64,000 nucleotides of DNA. Origin: an uncultured Phocaeicola sp. (GTDB lineage Bacteria; Bacteroidota; Bacteroidia; Bacteroidales; Bacteroidaceae). Position 1 is the first letter of the stretch. Each line of letters starts with the position of its first letter. The stretch covers positions 1-64,000 of the forward strand of contig CALUJE010000011.1 in assembly GCA_944320885.1 (NCBI GenBank). The letters are read 5' to 3'. The position numbers were made by a program, and so were the translations under genes. A model generated the notes under the pieces. It saw only the letters and a list, made by a program, of their open reading frames with translations. It searched no databases and was not told where the DNA came from. Below, piece after piece: positions 20,759 to 29,737 of this stretch.

Positions 20759-20790
20759 GTTGTATAACTGACAAATAACTCGTACCTTTG
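20759..20790 (+). promoter_or_regulatory. rplS promoter
   Basis: GTTG-N20-TACCTTTG matches the Bacteroidetes consensus except for one base of the -33 box. Transcription from about 20797 would leave an 80-nt 5' leader before rplS. That leader is long enough for a structured autoregulatory element, but I recognise none. Confidence 0.75.
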
Positions 20791-20876
20791 CACCGCTTTC
20801 CGCGCAATCGCTGTCACAGGAAGAGTAACTTGATATGTTGCGTTGGTTACGATAAACAATTTAATAAATAAAAAAA

Positions 20877-21230
20877 ATGGATTTAATTAAAATTGCAGAA
20901 GAAGCATTCGCTACCGGTAAAGAATTTCCTAAGTTCAAAGCAGGAGATACTGTTACTGTAGATTATCGTATTATCGAAGGTACTAAGGAACGTATCCAGT
21001 CTTATCGTGGTGTAGTAATCAAAATCGCTGGTCACGGTAACAAAAAACGTTTCACTGTTCGTAAAATGTCGGGAACTGTAGGTGTAGAGCGTATCTTCCC
21101 TATCGAATCTCCGGCTATCGACAAAATTACTGTTAACAAAATCGGTAAAGTTCGCAGAGCTAAATTGTATTACTTGCGTGCCCTTACTGGTAAGAAAGCC
21201 AGAATCCAAGAAAAAAGAGCAATCCTCTAA
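20877..21230 (+). CDS. rplS: 50S ribosomal protein bL19
   Basis: This is a 117-aa L19 with the conserved [16 protein letters not shown] start and the [13 protein letters not shown] and [14 protein letters not shown] blocks. It sits at the 30S-50S interface. It is a single gene with its own promoter (20759) and a perfect hairpin terminator (21255), as expected for a highly expressed gene. Confidence 0.97.
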   Translation: MDLIKIAEEAFATGKEFPKFKAGDTVTVDYRIIEGTKERIQSYRGVVIKIAGHGNKKRFTVRKMSGTVGVERIFPIESPAIDKITVNKIGKVRRAKLYYLRALTGKKARIQEKRAIL

Positions 21231-21254
21231 CAATTGGCCCAACAGTATAAAAAA

Positions 21255-21278
21255 AGGAACTTATCATGATAAGTTCCT
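21255..21278 (+). terminator. rplS terminator
   Basis: A 12-bp perfect inverted repeat (AGGAACTTATCA/TGATAAGTTCCT) is flanked by A and T runs, 24 nt after the rplS stop. Confidence 0.9.
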
Positions 21279-21350
21279 TTTTTTATGCCCATACACTCTC
21301 TATACATTATATATTTTCATACCTTAGCGGCAAAACCAATCAAAACTGAA

Positions 21351-21791
21351 ATGAAAAGAATATCGCTTGCATTGCTGTTGCTTCTGGCCGTTTCATCATG
21401 GACCATGGCAAACACTCCGGAAGATAATGTCACTAGAACTGAAAAACAGCCACAAATTCCGAATGGAACAATGTATCACCGGCCTATTTCCGTGCTGAGT
21501 GCACAAGGTTTTGAACGCATCTTCGGTCTGATAAAGACAGAAGCGTTTGACGATGACAAATTCAAGATGATTGAAATAGCATGTACCGAACGATACCTGA
21601 CAGTCAACCAATGTCTTCGTCTCATGAAACTGTTTACATTTGACGATGAGCGGCTCAAGGTATTGAAACATATAGGCCCGAGAATAGCAGACCGGGAAAA
21701 CATTTACGAAATACTCGACGCACTGAGTTTTCCCTCCAGCCAGGACAAGGCACGCAATATCATGCAAATGCGCAAGCGGCCCCAATGGTAA
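21351..21791 (+). CDS. Exported DUF4476 domain protein
   Basis: This 146-aa protein starts at 21351, where a signal peptide begins (MKRISLALLLLLAV, cleaved after TMA). The reading frame is open from 21285 but without a secretion-like start. The C-terminal 90 residues fit DUF4476 (FDDDKFKMIEIACTERYLTV, then a second FDDERLKVLKHI repeat). These proteins are common in Bacteroidetes and have no known function. A 10-bp hairpin (21769-21778 with 21797-21806) spans its stop codon. Confidence 0.75.
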   Translation: MKRISLALLLLLAVSSWTMANTPEDNVTRTEKQPQIPNGTMYHRPISVLSAQGFERIFGLIKTEAFDDDKFKMIEIACTERYLTVNQCLRLMKLFTFDDERLKVLKHIGPRIADRENIYEILDALSFPSSQDKARNIMQMRKRPQW

Positions 21792-21835
21792 AGGCTCGCT
21801 TGCGCAACAACATCTGCTTTAAAATCTAAATTTTA

Positions 21836-24156
21836 TCAGGGAATAATCTTACAACCTATATAGTAAGTACGAGGTTGTGTAGGACCATAGAAGTATCCGG
21901 AATCACGATAAGGACCTTTATCCAAATCTTTCTGGAAACTGTTGAACATATTCTGTACGCCCGCACTTAACTGCAACTTGATATGATCACGCAATACGAA
22001 TGTATAGTTCATTTTCAAGTTCAATTCAAAGAAATCGGGAGTATGTACCATACAGTCTTTCTGAATATATGAACCGGCATACTCTTCGGGAATATCCGTA
22101 GGAGCTACGTGAGGTACCATCATACGTCCGGTATAGATGCCCGACAAAGAAGCATCAAACTTCTTAAGCGGGCTGGCTGTCAGTGTAAAATACCCGTAAT
22201 AATTGGGAGTGCGCGGCATTTGTTTGGTAAGAGGAACGCTTTCATCCTCACTCCAGCCGGTATATTCCTTATAAAGGCTTCTCTGGGCCGTAAAACCCAA
22301 TTGCAGGGTCATCAGTTTCCGATAAGCAAACTTGGCATCGGCATTGGCTCCAAATACACGGGCACACCTGCATTCTGACGTTCCTGTATGATATTTCCAT
22401 TTTCCATACCAATCTTTGTCAGAGTGAAAACATCGCGCAAATCCGTATAAAATCCTTCAAGCAACAAATTGGAAGAGAATGGTCCCAATTCTCCGGTCCA
22501 GTCCAAAGAACCGCTGAAACTGTTTGAATATTCCGGCTTCAGTCCTTTTGCCAGTCTGATAAGCATTCCGGTACCACCCACAGCCGTTACGTGCAGGTCT
22601 TCATCAAAAGCCTGCGGAGCGCGGAAACCGGTAGAATAAGTCAAACGAGCCTGCAACGGTTCCGCCGGCTTATAAAGAAGGTTCACACGTGGACTGAAAA
22701 TAGGATTGTCAATCAGATTATGCTTGTCCAGACGTCCGCCTACCAGCAGAATAACCTTATTCATCTTCCATTCATTCTGAATGAAACCTCCCCATATACG
22801 CACATCCTGCTTCATGTCACGTCCGTAGCCGGTCATCACGTCGTGCATGGAATTATTCTGATATTCCAGTCCGCCGGTAAATGTAGCCGGTGCAAACAGA
22901 CACTGTTTCATATTATTCACATAAGTAGCTCCGGCTACCCATGTCAAATCATCTGTTTTTCCGTAAGCATTCATATTCTGCTGTGCGCCATAATAACTGT
23001 TACGGTCTGTATGCTGTACAGAACCATACACAGACAACTTATGCTTGTACTCATTCCAGAACAAATCATAGGTTACCCCACCGCTGTTTATCACATGCTT
23101 GGTCTGTTCGGCAATATCAGCCTCATGCGGCTGCAGGTCGAACTTGTTTCCTCCACGACGGAATTCGTTGGTCGTATGATACTCCACTCCCAATCGGCTC
23201 ATTGTCGTAGGGCGATAATAAGCACGCAGTCCGAAAGTATTCATATTCAATTTTCCCAATTCAGAGAACCCGTCACCATCGGCATCATAAGGGTTACGGT
23301 TCCGGTATGCTTCATACAAGGCTATACCATATGAATTGTCCGGAGAAACCAGTGATACATTGGCCCCCATATATTGTTCCCAGCTTTTCCCGTTAAGAGA
23401 CGAAAAGTTGGAAGCTATCTGATATGAATTACTTACAGGATCTTTCGTAATAATATTAATAGTACCTCCCACGGCATTGGCACCAAACAGGGCAGAGCCT
23501 CCACCACGTACCACTTCTACCCTTTCAATCATGTTCACCGGAATATGTTCCAGCCCGTATACTCCCGAAAGAGCACTGATTACAGGACGGCTATTGATAA
23601 GTATCTGTGAATACGGCCCCTCCAGTCCGTTGATGCGAACCTGAGGAAATCCACAGTTCTGACAATTATTCTCTACACGGAGTCCCGACTGATAGGAAAG
23701 TGATTTGGCCAAGTCGGTCGAGTTGACCGTTTCAAACAGTTTTGTATTCAAGACATTGACCACTACCGGAGCATCTCTTCTGCTCACTTCATTTCTATTG
23801 GCCGAAACCACTACCTCATCTGTTGTAAAAACGGCCTCTTCCAGAAAGAAATGCACTACGGTAGCATATTCTCTTTTTACATCTACTTTCTTTTCCTGAG
23901 CCTTATACCCCACGGCATGTACTTTCAGCGTATAACTACCTTCGGGCAAACCTTTTATCTGAAACTGTCCGTTTTCATTGGCTACTGCTCCTTTTCCCGG
24001 TTGTTCCACTACCTGTACGGTTGCATAAGGAACATTCTCTTCAGTTCCCTTCACTACGACGTGCCCGTCTATAATATTCCCCTGCCGAATTTGGTCCACG
24101 GCATAAAGAGTCATACCCACCCATGTGAGTACAACAAATAATATGTATTTTTTCAT
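21836..24156 (-). pseudogene. TonB-dependent receptor, frameshifted
   Basis: The first frame (24156-22312) codes for 614 aa: signal peptide, CarboxypepD_reg domain, plug with EVVRGGGSALFGANAVGGTI, and most of the barrel. It then ends abruptly after YLEPMPMPSLLIGN. The second frame (from 22312 down to 21836) supplies the missing last strands to the terminal IIP. One extra base near 22349-22352 restores VYLGANADAKFAYRK and reads straight through, giving about 773 aa. This is a single-base deletion or sequencing error. The receptor follows a small His-rich membrane protein gene, and the pair may concern metal or cofactor uptake (inferred). Confidence 0.85.
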
Positions 24157-24204
24157 TGAATTCTGATTATGAATAAATAAAACCGATAAAATCTCTCTTT
24201 TTAT

Positions 24205-24543
24205 TTATCCAATACAGGGAGGAGCACGTAATAATACATTCTTTAAATGAATGTCTTCAACAGTCAGTGACTTCGTTGCAGGTTCCAGATAATAGAATAC
24301 ATGCGGCTTAAAGTCAATGAAAGAAACAACATTCGGGGTTTCAGCCTGAAAATGACTTAACTGACCCAATACCAGCAATTGAGTCTTTGTGTGTGTATGA
24401 TTCTTATCTTTAGAAGGGTGAGAGTGTACAATCACTGCACCATCTACATAGTGCATATGGCAGAACATTGTAATACCGGCCTGGTATGAAACAAACACGG
24501 CCAATAAAAACAATGGAACTATGATTCTTTTAAATACTCTCAT
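24205..24543 (-). CDS. Small membrane-anchored hypothetical protein next to a TonB receptor
   Basis: This 112-aa protein has one hydrophobic N-terminal segment (residues 6-27) and a His-rich patch (VIVHSHPSKDKNHTHTKT). The C-terminus ends LLRAPPCIG. It is read 48 nt before the frameshifted TonB receptor on the same strand. I do not recognise the family. The histidines suggest metal contact, and the pairing suggests an uptake role, but both are inference. Confidence 0.55.
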   Translation of the reverse strand: MRVFKRIIVPLFLLAVFVSYQAGITMFCHMHYVDGAVIVHSHPSKDKNHTHTKTQLLVLGQLSHFQAETPNVVSFIDFKPHVFYYLEPATKSLTVEDIHLKNVLLRAPPCIG

Positions 24544-24701
24544 CGATTACTGATTATGAGCCGCAAAGATAGAACAAAAAAATGATATCTCCGATACCTA
24601 ATCTTCGGTATATATAAAACAAGAGCTTTCTAAAAAGACCCAATCATGTCTTTCAGAAAGCTCTCTTATTATGGAAACGTTATTAGCTTATAAAAAAACA
24701 A

Positions 24702-25682
24702 CTATACTTTAAATATATTTCTTCTGTTCTGGTTTTCCTTCTTGTCATCCGACGGACGATGTGACGGACGAGACGGCTTTTTATCCGGTTTCACTGACGG
24801 ACGGGAAGGCCGCACATTGGAAGGACGATTCTCATGAGACGGTTTTACCGACGGACGGTGATTCGGACGAGATGGTTTATTGTCCGGCTTTACCGATGGG
24901 TGAGAAGGACGCCCTGCAGACGGACGTTCCGGACGAACGGAAGGTTTATAATCCGGTCGTGAAGGTCTATGTTCCGGACGTGCTACCGGATGATTCGGAC
25001 GTGACGGCGGACGAACCACTACTCCCGGACGATGAGGCGGAGCTACCGGCTGATTGGGGCGTGATACATAAGGCGGACGCGTCGGACGACCGGCAATACC
25101 CGGTCCGAAGTCATGATGACGATACGTTACATAATGAACATGATGGCTCGGACGAGTCCACGGCCCTACATAGCGAGCATGATGATAACGGTTGCAATAA
25201 TAACCATTCACATAATGCACTCTGCTATGAATGCCCACATAAGTCAGAAAGTTCAGCGGAGCCGCAAAATAATAAAATGACGGATTATCATATTCCAGAT
25301 ACAGACGAATCGTACAATGCTTGTTCTCTACATATATCGGACGATAAAAATAATCCTTGTTCATAAAACGTTCAAACTGTCTGCGGGTAAGAACGTAACT
25401 TAAGTCTTCATTCCGAAGGTCCAGACTATTATAATACTGATCAATGGCATACGTATATCCATAAGCCAGATCATCCATTATGTCACGCACTCCATAAAAG
25501 AAATCATAATTGATTTCATACACATCGTTACGCTGCATACTGCTTAACGAAAGCTCATGTGCCATTCGGTCTGTCATAAAGCGTGCATTGTTTCTGATTT
25601 CCGATACAGTCATTGCAGCCCGGCCAGTCTGAACTACAAACAAACAAAGCACCATCCATATCAGTCTCCTTACACTTCTCAT
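24702..25682 (-). CDS. Exported protein with long Pro/Arg/Ser-rich tail
   Basis: This 326-aa protein has a signal peptide (cleaved near GRA-AM). An N-terminal domain of about 175 aa is rich in Tyr, Phe and His. About 130 residues of low-complexity sequence follow, built on RPSxxP-type steps (RPSHPSVKPD, RPNHRPSVKP). The tail is basic and probably extended, like cell-wall-spanning or surface linkers. The family is not identified. The repeated codons also keep the opposite strand open, but that frame has no features of a gene. Confidence 0.65.
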   Translation of the reverse strand: MRSVRRLIWMVLCLFVVQTGRAAMTVSEIRNNARFMTDRMAHELSLSSMQRNDVYEINYDFFYGVRDIMDDLAYGYTYAIDQYYNSLDLRNEDLSYVLTRRQFERFMNKDYFYRPIYVENKHCTIRLYLEYDNPSFYYFAAPLNFLTYVGIHSRVHYVNGYYCNRYHHARYVGPWTRPSHHVHYVTYRHHDFGPGIAGRPTRPPYVSRPNQPVAPPHRPGVVVRPPSRPNHPVARPEHRPSRPDYKPSVRPERPSAGRPSHPSVKPDNKPSRPNHRPSVKPSHENRPSNVRPSRPSVKPDKKPSRPSHRPSDDKKENQNRRNIFKV

Positions 25683-25882
25683 ATTTATCTGTTTTTACGG
25701 TTTGACAATAACAATCATTTTTCTATGTCAACAAAGATAAAAGAAGAAAAAACCTTAATCAACAGTTTTTCCCTAAAATTAAATAGGGATTTCCCTATTC
25801 TGATTTATCCACATTTGTTACGGACAACTACCTTTAGATAAAATTATTGTATATATTTGTATTCAAATGAATCTCTACAATT

Positions 25883-26056
25883 ATGAAAGCAAAATTACTC
25901 CTTATTCTTTTTACCTTGTCGCTATGTAGCGGACTGACATCATGCATCCATATCAAGCACGCAAAGAAACCGCATAAAAAAATACCTCCCGGACATGCAA
26001 AGAAAATCAAAGGTAAGAAGGCCGCAAAGTTTTATGCTCCGGGACATCGTCATTAA
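25883..26056 (+). CDS. Small basic lipoprotein
   Basis: This is a 57-aa lipoprotein: a hydrophobic signal with lipobox LTSC (Cys21), then a very basic, Lys/His-rich tail with a PPGHAKKIKG motif and an ending AKFYAPGHRH. A TATATTTG -7 box lies at 25852-25859, and a bidirectional hairpin terminator follows at 26062. Similar short Bacteroidetes lipoproteins exist, and I think some carry doubtful labels. Function unknown. Confidence 0.7.
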   Translation: MKAKLLLILFTLSLCSGLTSCIHIKHAKKPHKKIPPGHAKKIKGKKAAKFYAPGHRH

Positions 26057-26061
26057 AAACA

Positions 26062-26100
26062 AAAGCTCCGTTGTTCGCATATTACCGACAACGGAGCTTT
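26062..26100. terminator. Bidirectional terminator
   Basis: A 13-bp perfect stem (AAAGCTCCGTTGT at 26062-26074 with its complement at 26088-26100) is flanked by A and T runs. It separates the small lipoprotein gene from the convergent cvfB-like gene. Confidence 0.88.
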
Positions 26101-26109
26101 TCATATTTC

Positions 26110-26943
26110 TTATACCAGCCTTATCCCATTCTCTTCAAGAACTATCAGGCGTTTCTTATACAAATCACCGACAGCCTTTTTAAATGTTTTCTTGCTTACG
26201 CCGAAGGTTTCATATATCTCTTCGGCCGGACTTTTATCATTGAAACCGGTATAGCCGTCATGATTACGGATATACTCAAGCAGAACAATTGAGAAGTCAT
26301 CCACCTTGCGTGCTCCTCCCCGCTGAAGTTCGAGGTCAATCTTTCCATCCGGACGTACCTGCTTGATATACGCCTCCAGACGGTCGCCAATATTAACCGG
26401 CTGAAATATCTCATTGGCATAAATCATACCGACAAAGCGGTTTTCTATAATTGCCTTGAATCCCAAATCGGTCTTCTGCCATACCAGCACTTCCACCTTT
26501 TCACCCGGACGGTAGTCGGGCATTTCCTTCGAGAGGAAGTGCTCTACCTTGGCCGACGCCATGATACGGTAACTGTCCTCATCAATATGCACGTGCACCA
26601 CATAACTGTTTCCTTTCTGCATTTTCATTTTCTGCTCTCTAAAAGGAACAAACAAGTCTTTCATCAGTCCCCAATCAAGAAAAGCCCCGAATTCGTTTGT
26701 CCATGCCACTTTGAGACAAGCAAACTCCCCTACCTGAACATACGGAGTAAGCGTCGTTGCAATAAGCCGCTCTTCATTATCCAGATAAATAAACACATTG
26801 AGCATATCTCCCGGTTTACATCCGGCAGGGACATAACGTGTGGGAAGCAGAATTTCACCATCGTCACCTCCGTCAAGGTATACGCCGAAATCTACTGTCT
26901 TAACCACTTCCAGCTGATTATACTTTCCTAATTGTACGTGCAT
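26110..26943 (-). CDS. CvfB-like S1 RNA-binding protein
   Basis: This 277-aa protein fits the CvfB/YitL family. S1-type OB folds occupy about residues 1-210 (LEVVKTVDFGVYLDGG, WTNEFGAFLDWG, GFKAIIENRFVGMIYANE). A C-terminal winged helix follows (SPAEEIYETFGVSKKTFKKAVGDLYKKRLI). It binds RNA; family members affect virulence gene expression in Staphylococcus. It lies 12 nt after the TIM-barrel gene on the same strand, so the two are probably co-transcribed. Confidence 0.85.
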   Translation of the reverse strand: MHVQLGKYNQLEVVKTVDFGVYLDGGDDGEILLPTRYVPAGCKPGDMLNVFIYLDNEERLIATTLTPYVQVGEFACLKVAWTNEFGAFLDWGLMKDLFVPFREQKMKMQKGNSYVVHVHIDEDSYRIMASAKVEHFLSKEMPDYRPGEKVEVLVWQKTDLGFKAIIENRFVGMIYANEIFQPVNIGDRLEAYIKQVRPDGKIDLELQRGGARKVDDFSIVLLEYIRNHDGYTGFNDKSPAEEIYETFGVSKKTFKKAVGDLYKKRLIVLEENGIRLV

Positions 26944-26955
26944 ATCGGTTTAAGT

Positions 26956-27831
26956 TTATTGAAAAATACTCTTTAAATACCTGGCATTTGTGCCATAATT
27001 CTTCTTCACGTTGTGAACATCGTTCTTGTCGCGTGAGCGTTCCATTACGAGCCATCCGCTCCATCCCATACGGTCGAGTGTCTGTTTCACTTTTTTCAAG
27101 TCCAGACGCGTATTGTCCGGCAAGGTTACACCGTCGGTATCCGTACAGTGAATCTGGCAGATGTTCTCTTTTCCCAGAATCTCAAGCTCGCTGCACACAT
27201 CACGTCCGGCATCCAGTGCATTCTGGAACTTGAAGTAGATTTTTATTCCTTCAGAATTTATCTCCTTCAGCAGTTCAAGCTCACCTTTTGCGTCGAGCGA
27301 TGTCTCTATGCCTATCACCATTCCTTTGCGTGCAGCCATATCCCCTACAACCTTCATCCGCTTTACCAGTTCCGGACGCAGTTCAGGATTCTTTGTCAGA
27401 TTACATACACCCAAAGGAAGGAAAGCAATCTTCACACCCATAGCCTCCATGGTGTTCAGACAGTCCTGAACCAGGTCTACATAATTGTCACGCTCTACAA
27501 ACGACTGTCCGTAAAAGCCCGACATGGCAATGGATGAAATCTCAACATCAAATTCCTGTGCCTTTTCTCTGAACAGCTTCTGAAAATGAGGATACCGCAA
27601 CTTATTGTCAAACGTATCTCTTTTTCCCAGTCCGCCCATATCCACCTCTATACCGTCACAACCTATCTCACGTGCCAGCTGGAATTCACCGATTTTCTGT
27701 CTTTTCAGAATCATCCAGTCACACACCGATATCTTATAACGCTGCTCTTTCGATGATTGTGCCAATACAAATTCAGGCGAAAGAACCAACAGGAACAATA
27801 ATGTCAGAATAATACTTCCTTTTGTTTTCAT
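26956..27831 (-). CDS. Exported sugar phosphate isomerase/epimerase-like TIM-barrel protein
   Basis: This 291-aa AP_endonuc_2/xylose-isomerase-like TIM barrel has a signal peptide (cleaved after VLAQ), so it acts in the periplasm. Metal-site residues fit the family: GIEVDMGG, IGIETS, IHCTDTDG and WLVMERS. Exported members in Bacteroidetes usually act on inositols or sugars. The substrate is unknown. Confidence 0.75.
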   Translation of the reverse strand: MKTKGSIILTLLFLLVLSPEFVLAQSSKEQRYKISVCDWMILKRQKIGEFQLAREIGCDGIEVDMGGLGKRDTFDNKLRYPHFQKLFREKAQEFDVEISSIAMSGFYGQSFVERDNYVDLVQDCLNTMEAMGVKIAFLPLGVCNLTKNPELRPELVKRMKVVGDMAARKGMVIGIETSLDAKGELELLKEINSEGIKIYFKFQNALDAGRDVCSELEILGKENICQIHCTDTDGVTLPDNTRLDLKKVKQTLDRMGWSGWLVMERSRDKNDVHNVKKNYGTNARYLKSIFQ

Positions 27832-27897
27832 AATTTCAGATTAACGTTTGGTTATTTAGCTGCAAAGAAAGAGGATATTTTTTTATTTTTAGAATGA

Positions 27898-27930
27898 TTT
27901 GTCATAAAAAAAAGAAATATGCTACTTTTG
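27898..27930 (+). promoter_or_regulatory. Perfect Bacteroidetes promoter
   Basis: TTTG (27898-27901), 21 nt, then TACTTTTG (27923-27930). Transcription should begin near 27937. This rules out an upstream in-frame ATG at 27919 and supports the start at 27958. Confidence 0.85.
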
Positions 27931-27957
27931 CATACAGAAACAAAAAACGCTCACATT

Positions 27958-29190
27958 ATGGTTCTTAATTATATATGGATAGCTTTCTTTCTGATAGCTT
28001 TTCTCATGGCTTTGGGAAAACTGGTCATCTTCGGTGACACCTCAGTGTTTCCTGCCATTATCGATTCCACTTTCGCCTCATCAAAGACAGCTTTCGAGAT
28101 ATCGCTCGGACTTACCGGCGTATTGTCACTCTGGCTGGGCATCATGCGCATAGGCGAGAAAGGCGGTGTGGTAGCCATCATTGCCCGTTGGCTGAGCCCG
28201 CTGTTCTGCAGGCTTTTTCCCGATATTCCCAAGGGGCATCCCGTAACAGGAACCATTTTCATGAACATATCGGCCAACATGCTGGGACTGGACAATGCCG
28301 CCACTCCCATGGGACTGAAAGCCATGGAACAGCTTCAGGAAATGAACCGGCAGAAAGACACTGCCACCAATCCCATGATTATGTTTCTGGTACTGAACAC
28401 ATCGGGACTGACCATCATCCCTATCAGCATTATGGTATACCGGGCACAGATGGGAGCGGCACAACCTACCGATGTATTCATTCCGCTTCTGCTGGCCACA
28501 TTCTTCTCTACGCTGGCCGGAATCATCTGCGTAAGCCTGTATCAGCGCATCAACCTGCTTAACCGTACCTTGCTGCTTGCCCTGGGAGGCGCCTCTGTGG
28601 TTGTAGCCGCCATCATATGGGGATTCGGCCGCCTGTCACAAACACAGATTGACGTTGTCTCGACCTCTGCCGCAAACATCATTCTGTTTCTGATTATCAT
28701 CGCCTTCATCATAGCCGGCATACGGCGCAAAATAAACGTATACGACGCCTTTATCGAAGGTGCAAAAGACGGCTTCCAGACTGCCGTGCGCATCATTCCC
28801 TATCTGGTAGCGATACTGGTAGCCATCGGCGTATTCCGTGCTTCGGGTGCCATGGACATGCTTATCAGCGGCATAGAGTGGCTGGTAGCCGTATGCGGAG
28901 GCGATACTGATTTTGTGGGCGCACTGCCTACCGCTCTGATGAAACCGCTGAGCGGAAGCGGAGCGCGCGGACTGATGGTCGACGCCATGAATACCTACGG
29001 TCCCGACTCGTTTGTAGGCCGGCTTGCCTGTATCTTCCAGGGCTCAACCGATACCACCTTTTACATACTGGCCGTATATTTCGGCAGCGTAGGCATCAAG
29101 CATACCCGCCATGCCGTATCGTGCGGACTGCTGGCCGATTTGGCCGGAGTACTGGCTGCCATATTCATTGCCTATTTCTTCTTTGCATAA
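27958..29190 (+). CDS. Nucleoside-recognition (SpmA/SpmB-like) membrane protein
   Basis: This 410-aa polytopic membrane protein is made of two Gate/nucleoside-recognition halves. The first contains NISANMLGLDNAATPMGLKA; the second contains PLSGSGARGLMVDAM and GSTDTTFYI. In Bacillus these halves are separate proteins, SpmA and SpmB; here they are fused. Organisms of this type do not sporulate, so the role is a transport or membrane function that is not established. The start is set by the promoter at 27898. ybeY follows after 18 nt. Confidence 0.8.
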   Translation: MVLNYIWIAFFLIAFLMALGKLVIFGDTSVFPAIIDSTFASSKTAFEISLGLTGVLSLWLGIMRIGEKGGVVAIIARWLSPLFCRLFPDIPKGHPVTGTIFMNISANMLGLDNAATPMGLKAMEQLQEMNRQKDTATNPMIMFLVLNTSGLTIIPISIMVYRAQMGAAQPTDVFIPLLLATFFSTLAGIICVSLYQRINLLNRTLLLALGGASVVVAAIIWGFGRLSQTQIDVVSTSAANIILFLIIIAFIIAGIRRKINVYDAFIEGAKDGFQTAVRIIPYLVAILVAIGVFRASGAMDMLISGIEWLVAVCGGDTDFVGALPTALMKPLSGSGARGLMVDAMNTYGPDSFVGRLACIFQGSTDTTFYILAVYFGSVGIKHTRHAVSCGLLADLAGVLAAIFIAYFFFA

Positions 29191-29208
29191 ACTTAAAACC
29201 GGAATAAT

Positions 29209-29631
29209 ATGATAAGTTATCAGACAGAAGGCGTAAAGATGCCTCAGATAAAGAAACGCGAAAACAATGCCTGGATAAAGGCCGTTGCCGCATCATACGG
29301 CAAAAAGGTTGGCGAAATAGCCTACATCTTTTGCGATGACGAAAAGATTCTTGAAGTAAACCGGGAATACTTGCAGCACGATTATTATACCGACATCATC
29401 ACGTTCGACTATTGTGAAGACAACGTAATCAGTGGTGACCTGTTCATCAGCCTGGATACCGTGCGCAGCAATGCCGAACAGGTAGGAAGCACTTATGACG
29501 AAGAGTTGCACCGTGTTATCATACACGGCATTCTGCATTTGTGCGGCATCAATGACAAGGGACCGGGCGAACGTGAAATCATGGAAGCTGCCGAAAACAA
29601 GGCACTCGCCATGAGGCAGAACAATGCCTGA
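29209..29631 (+). CDS. ybeY: Endoribonuclease YbeY (16S rRNA maturation)
   Basis: This is a 140-aa UPF0054 protein. The zinc site is in HGILHLCGINDKGPGE, with the two His of HGILH as ligands; the usual third His (HGxLHLxGxDH) is replaced here by a Lys-containing variant (IND-KG), which is common in Bacteroidetes. YbeY processes the 3' end of 16S rRNA and takes part in ribosome quality control. It is co-transcribed with the membrane protein upstream. Confidence 0.9.
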   Translation: MISYQTEGVKMPQIKKRENNAWIKAVAASYGKKVGEIAYIFCDDEKILEVNREYLQHDYYTDIITFDYCEDNVISGDLFISLDTVRSNAEQVGSTYDEELHRVIIHGILHLCGINDKGPGEREIMEAAENKALAMRQNNA

Positions 29632-29647
29632 CCGGCACACATAAAAA

Positions 29648-29733
29648 AGGACACATGCTTTTCCGCAAGAGCACGTGTCCTTTTTTTAAAAGCACGCGTG
29701 CTTTCCGACAAAAGGACGCGTGCTTTTTTTCAT
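29648..29733. repeat. 22-nt tandem palindromic repeat cluster acting as terminators (C)
   Basis: Four units start at 29648, 29670, 29691 and 29713. The cores are AGCACGCGTGCT and GGACACATGCT/AGCACGTGTCC. Units pair with each other to make hairpins followed by T runs on the plus strand (29681-29687 and 29723-29730) and on the minus strand. They can therefore end transcription of both ybeY and the convergent GH28 gene. Confidence 0.8.
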
Positions 29734-29737
29734 ATGA

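Noticed and set aside
24761..25366. Long open frame opposite the Pro/Arg-rich protein gene
   Set aside because: It is acidic low-complexity sequence created by the repeated codons on the minus strand. It has no start signals and no family features, while the minus frame has a signal peptide.
27919..27957. Upstream ATG for the Spm-like membrane protein
   Set aside because: It lies upstream of the -7 box of the only good promoter, so it would not be transcribed; the ATG at 27958 begins a membrane segment.
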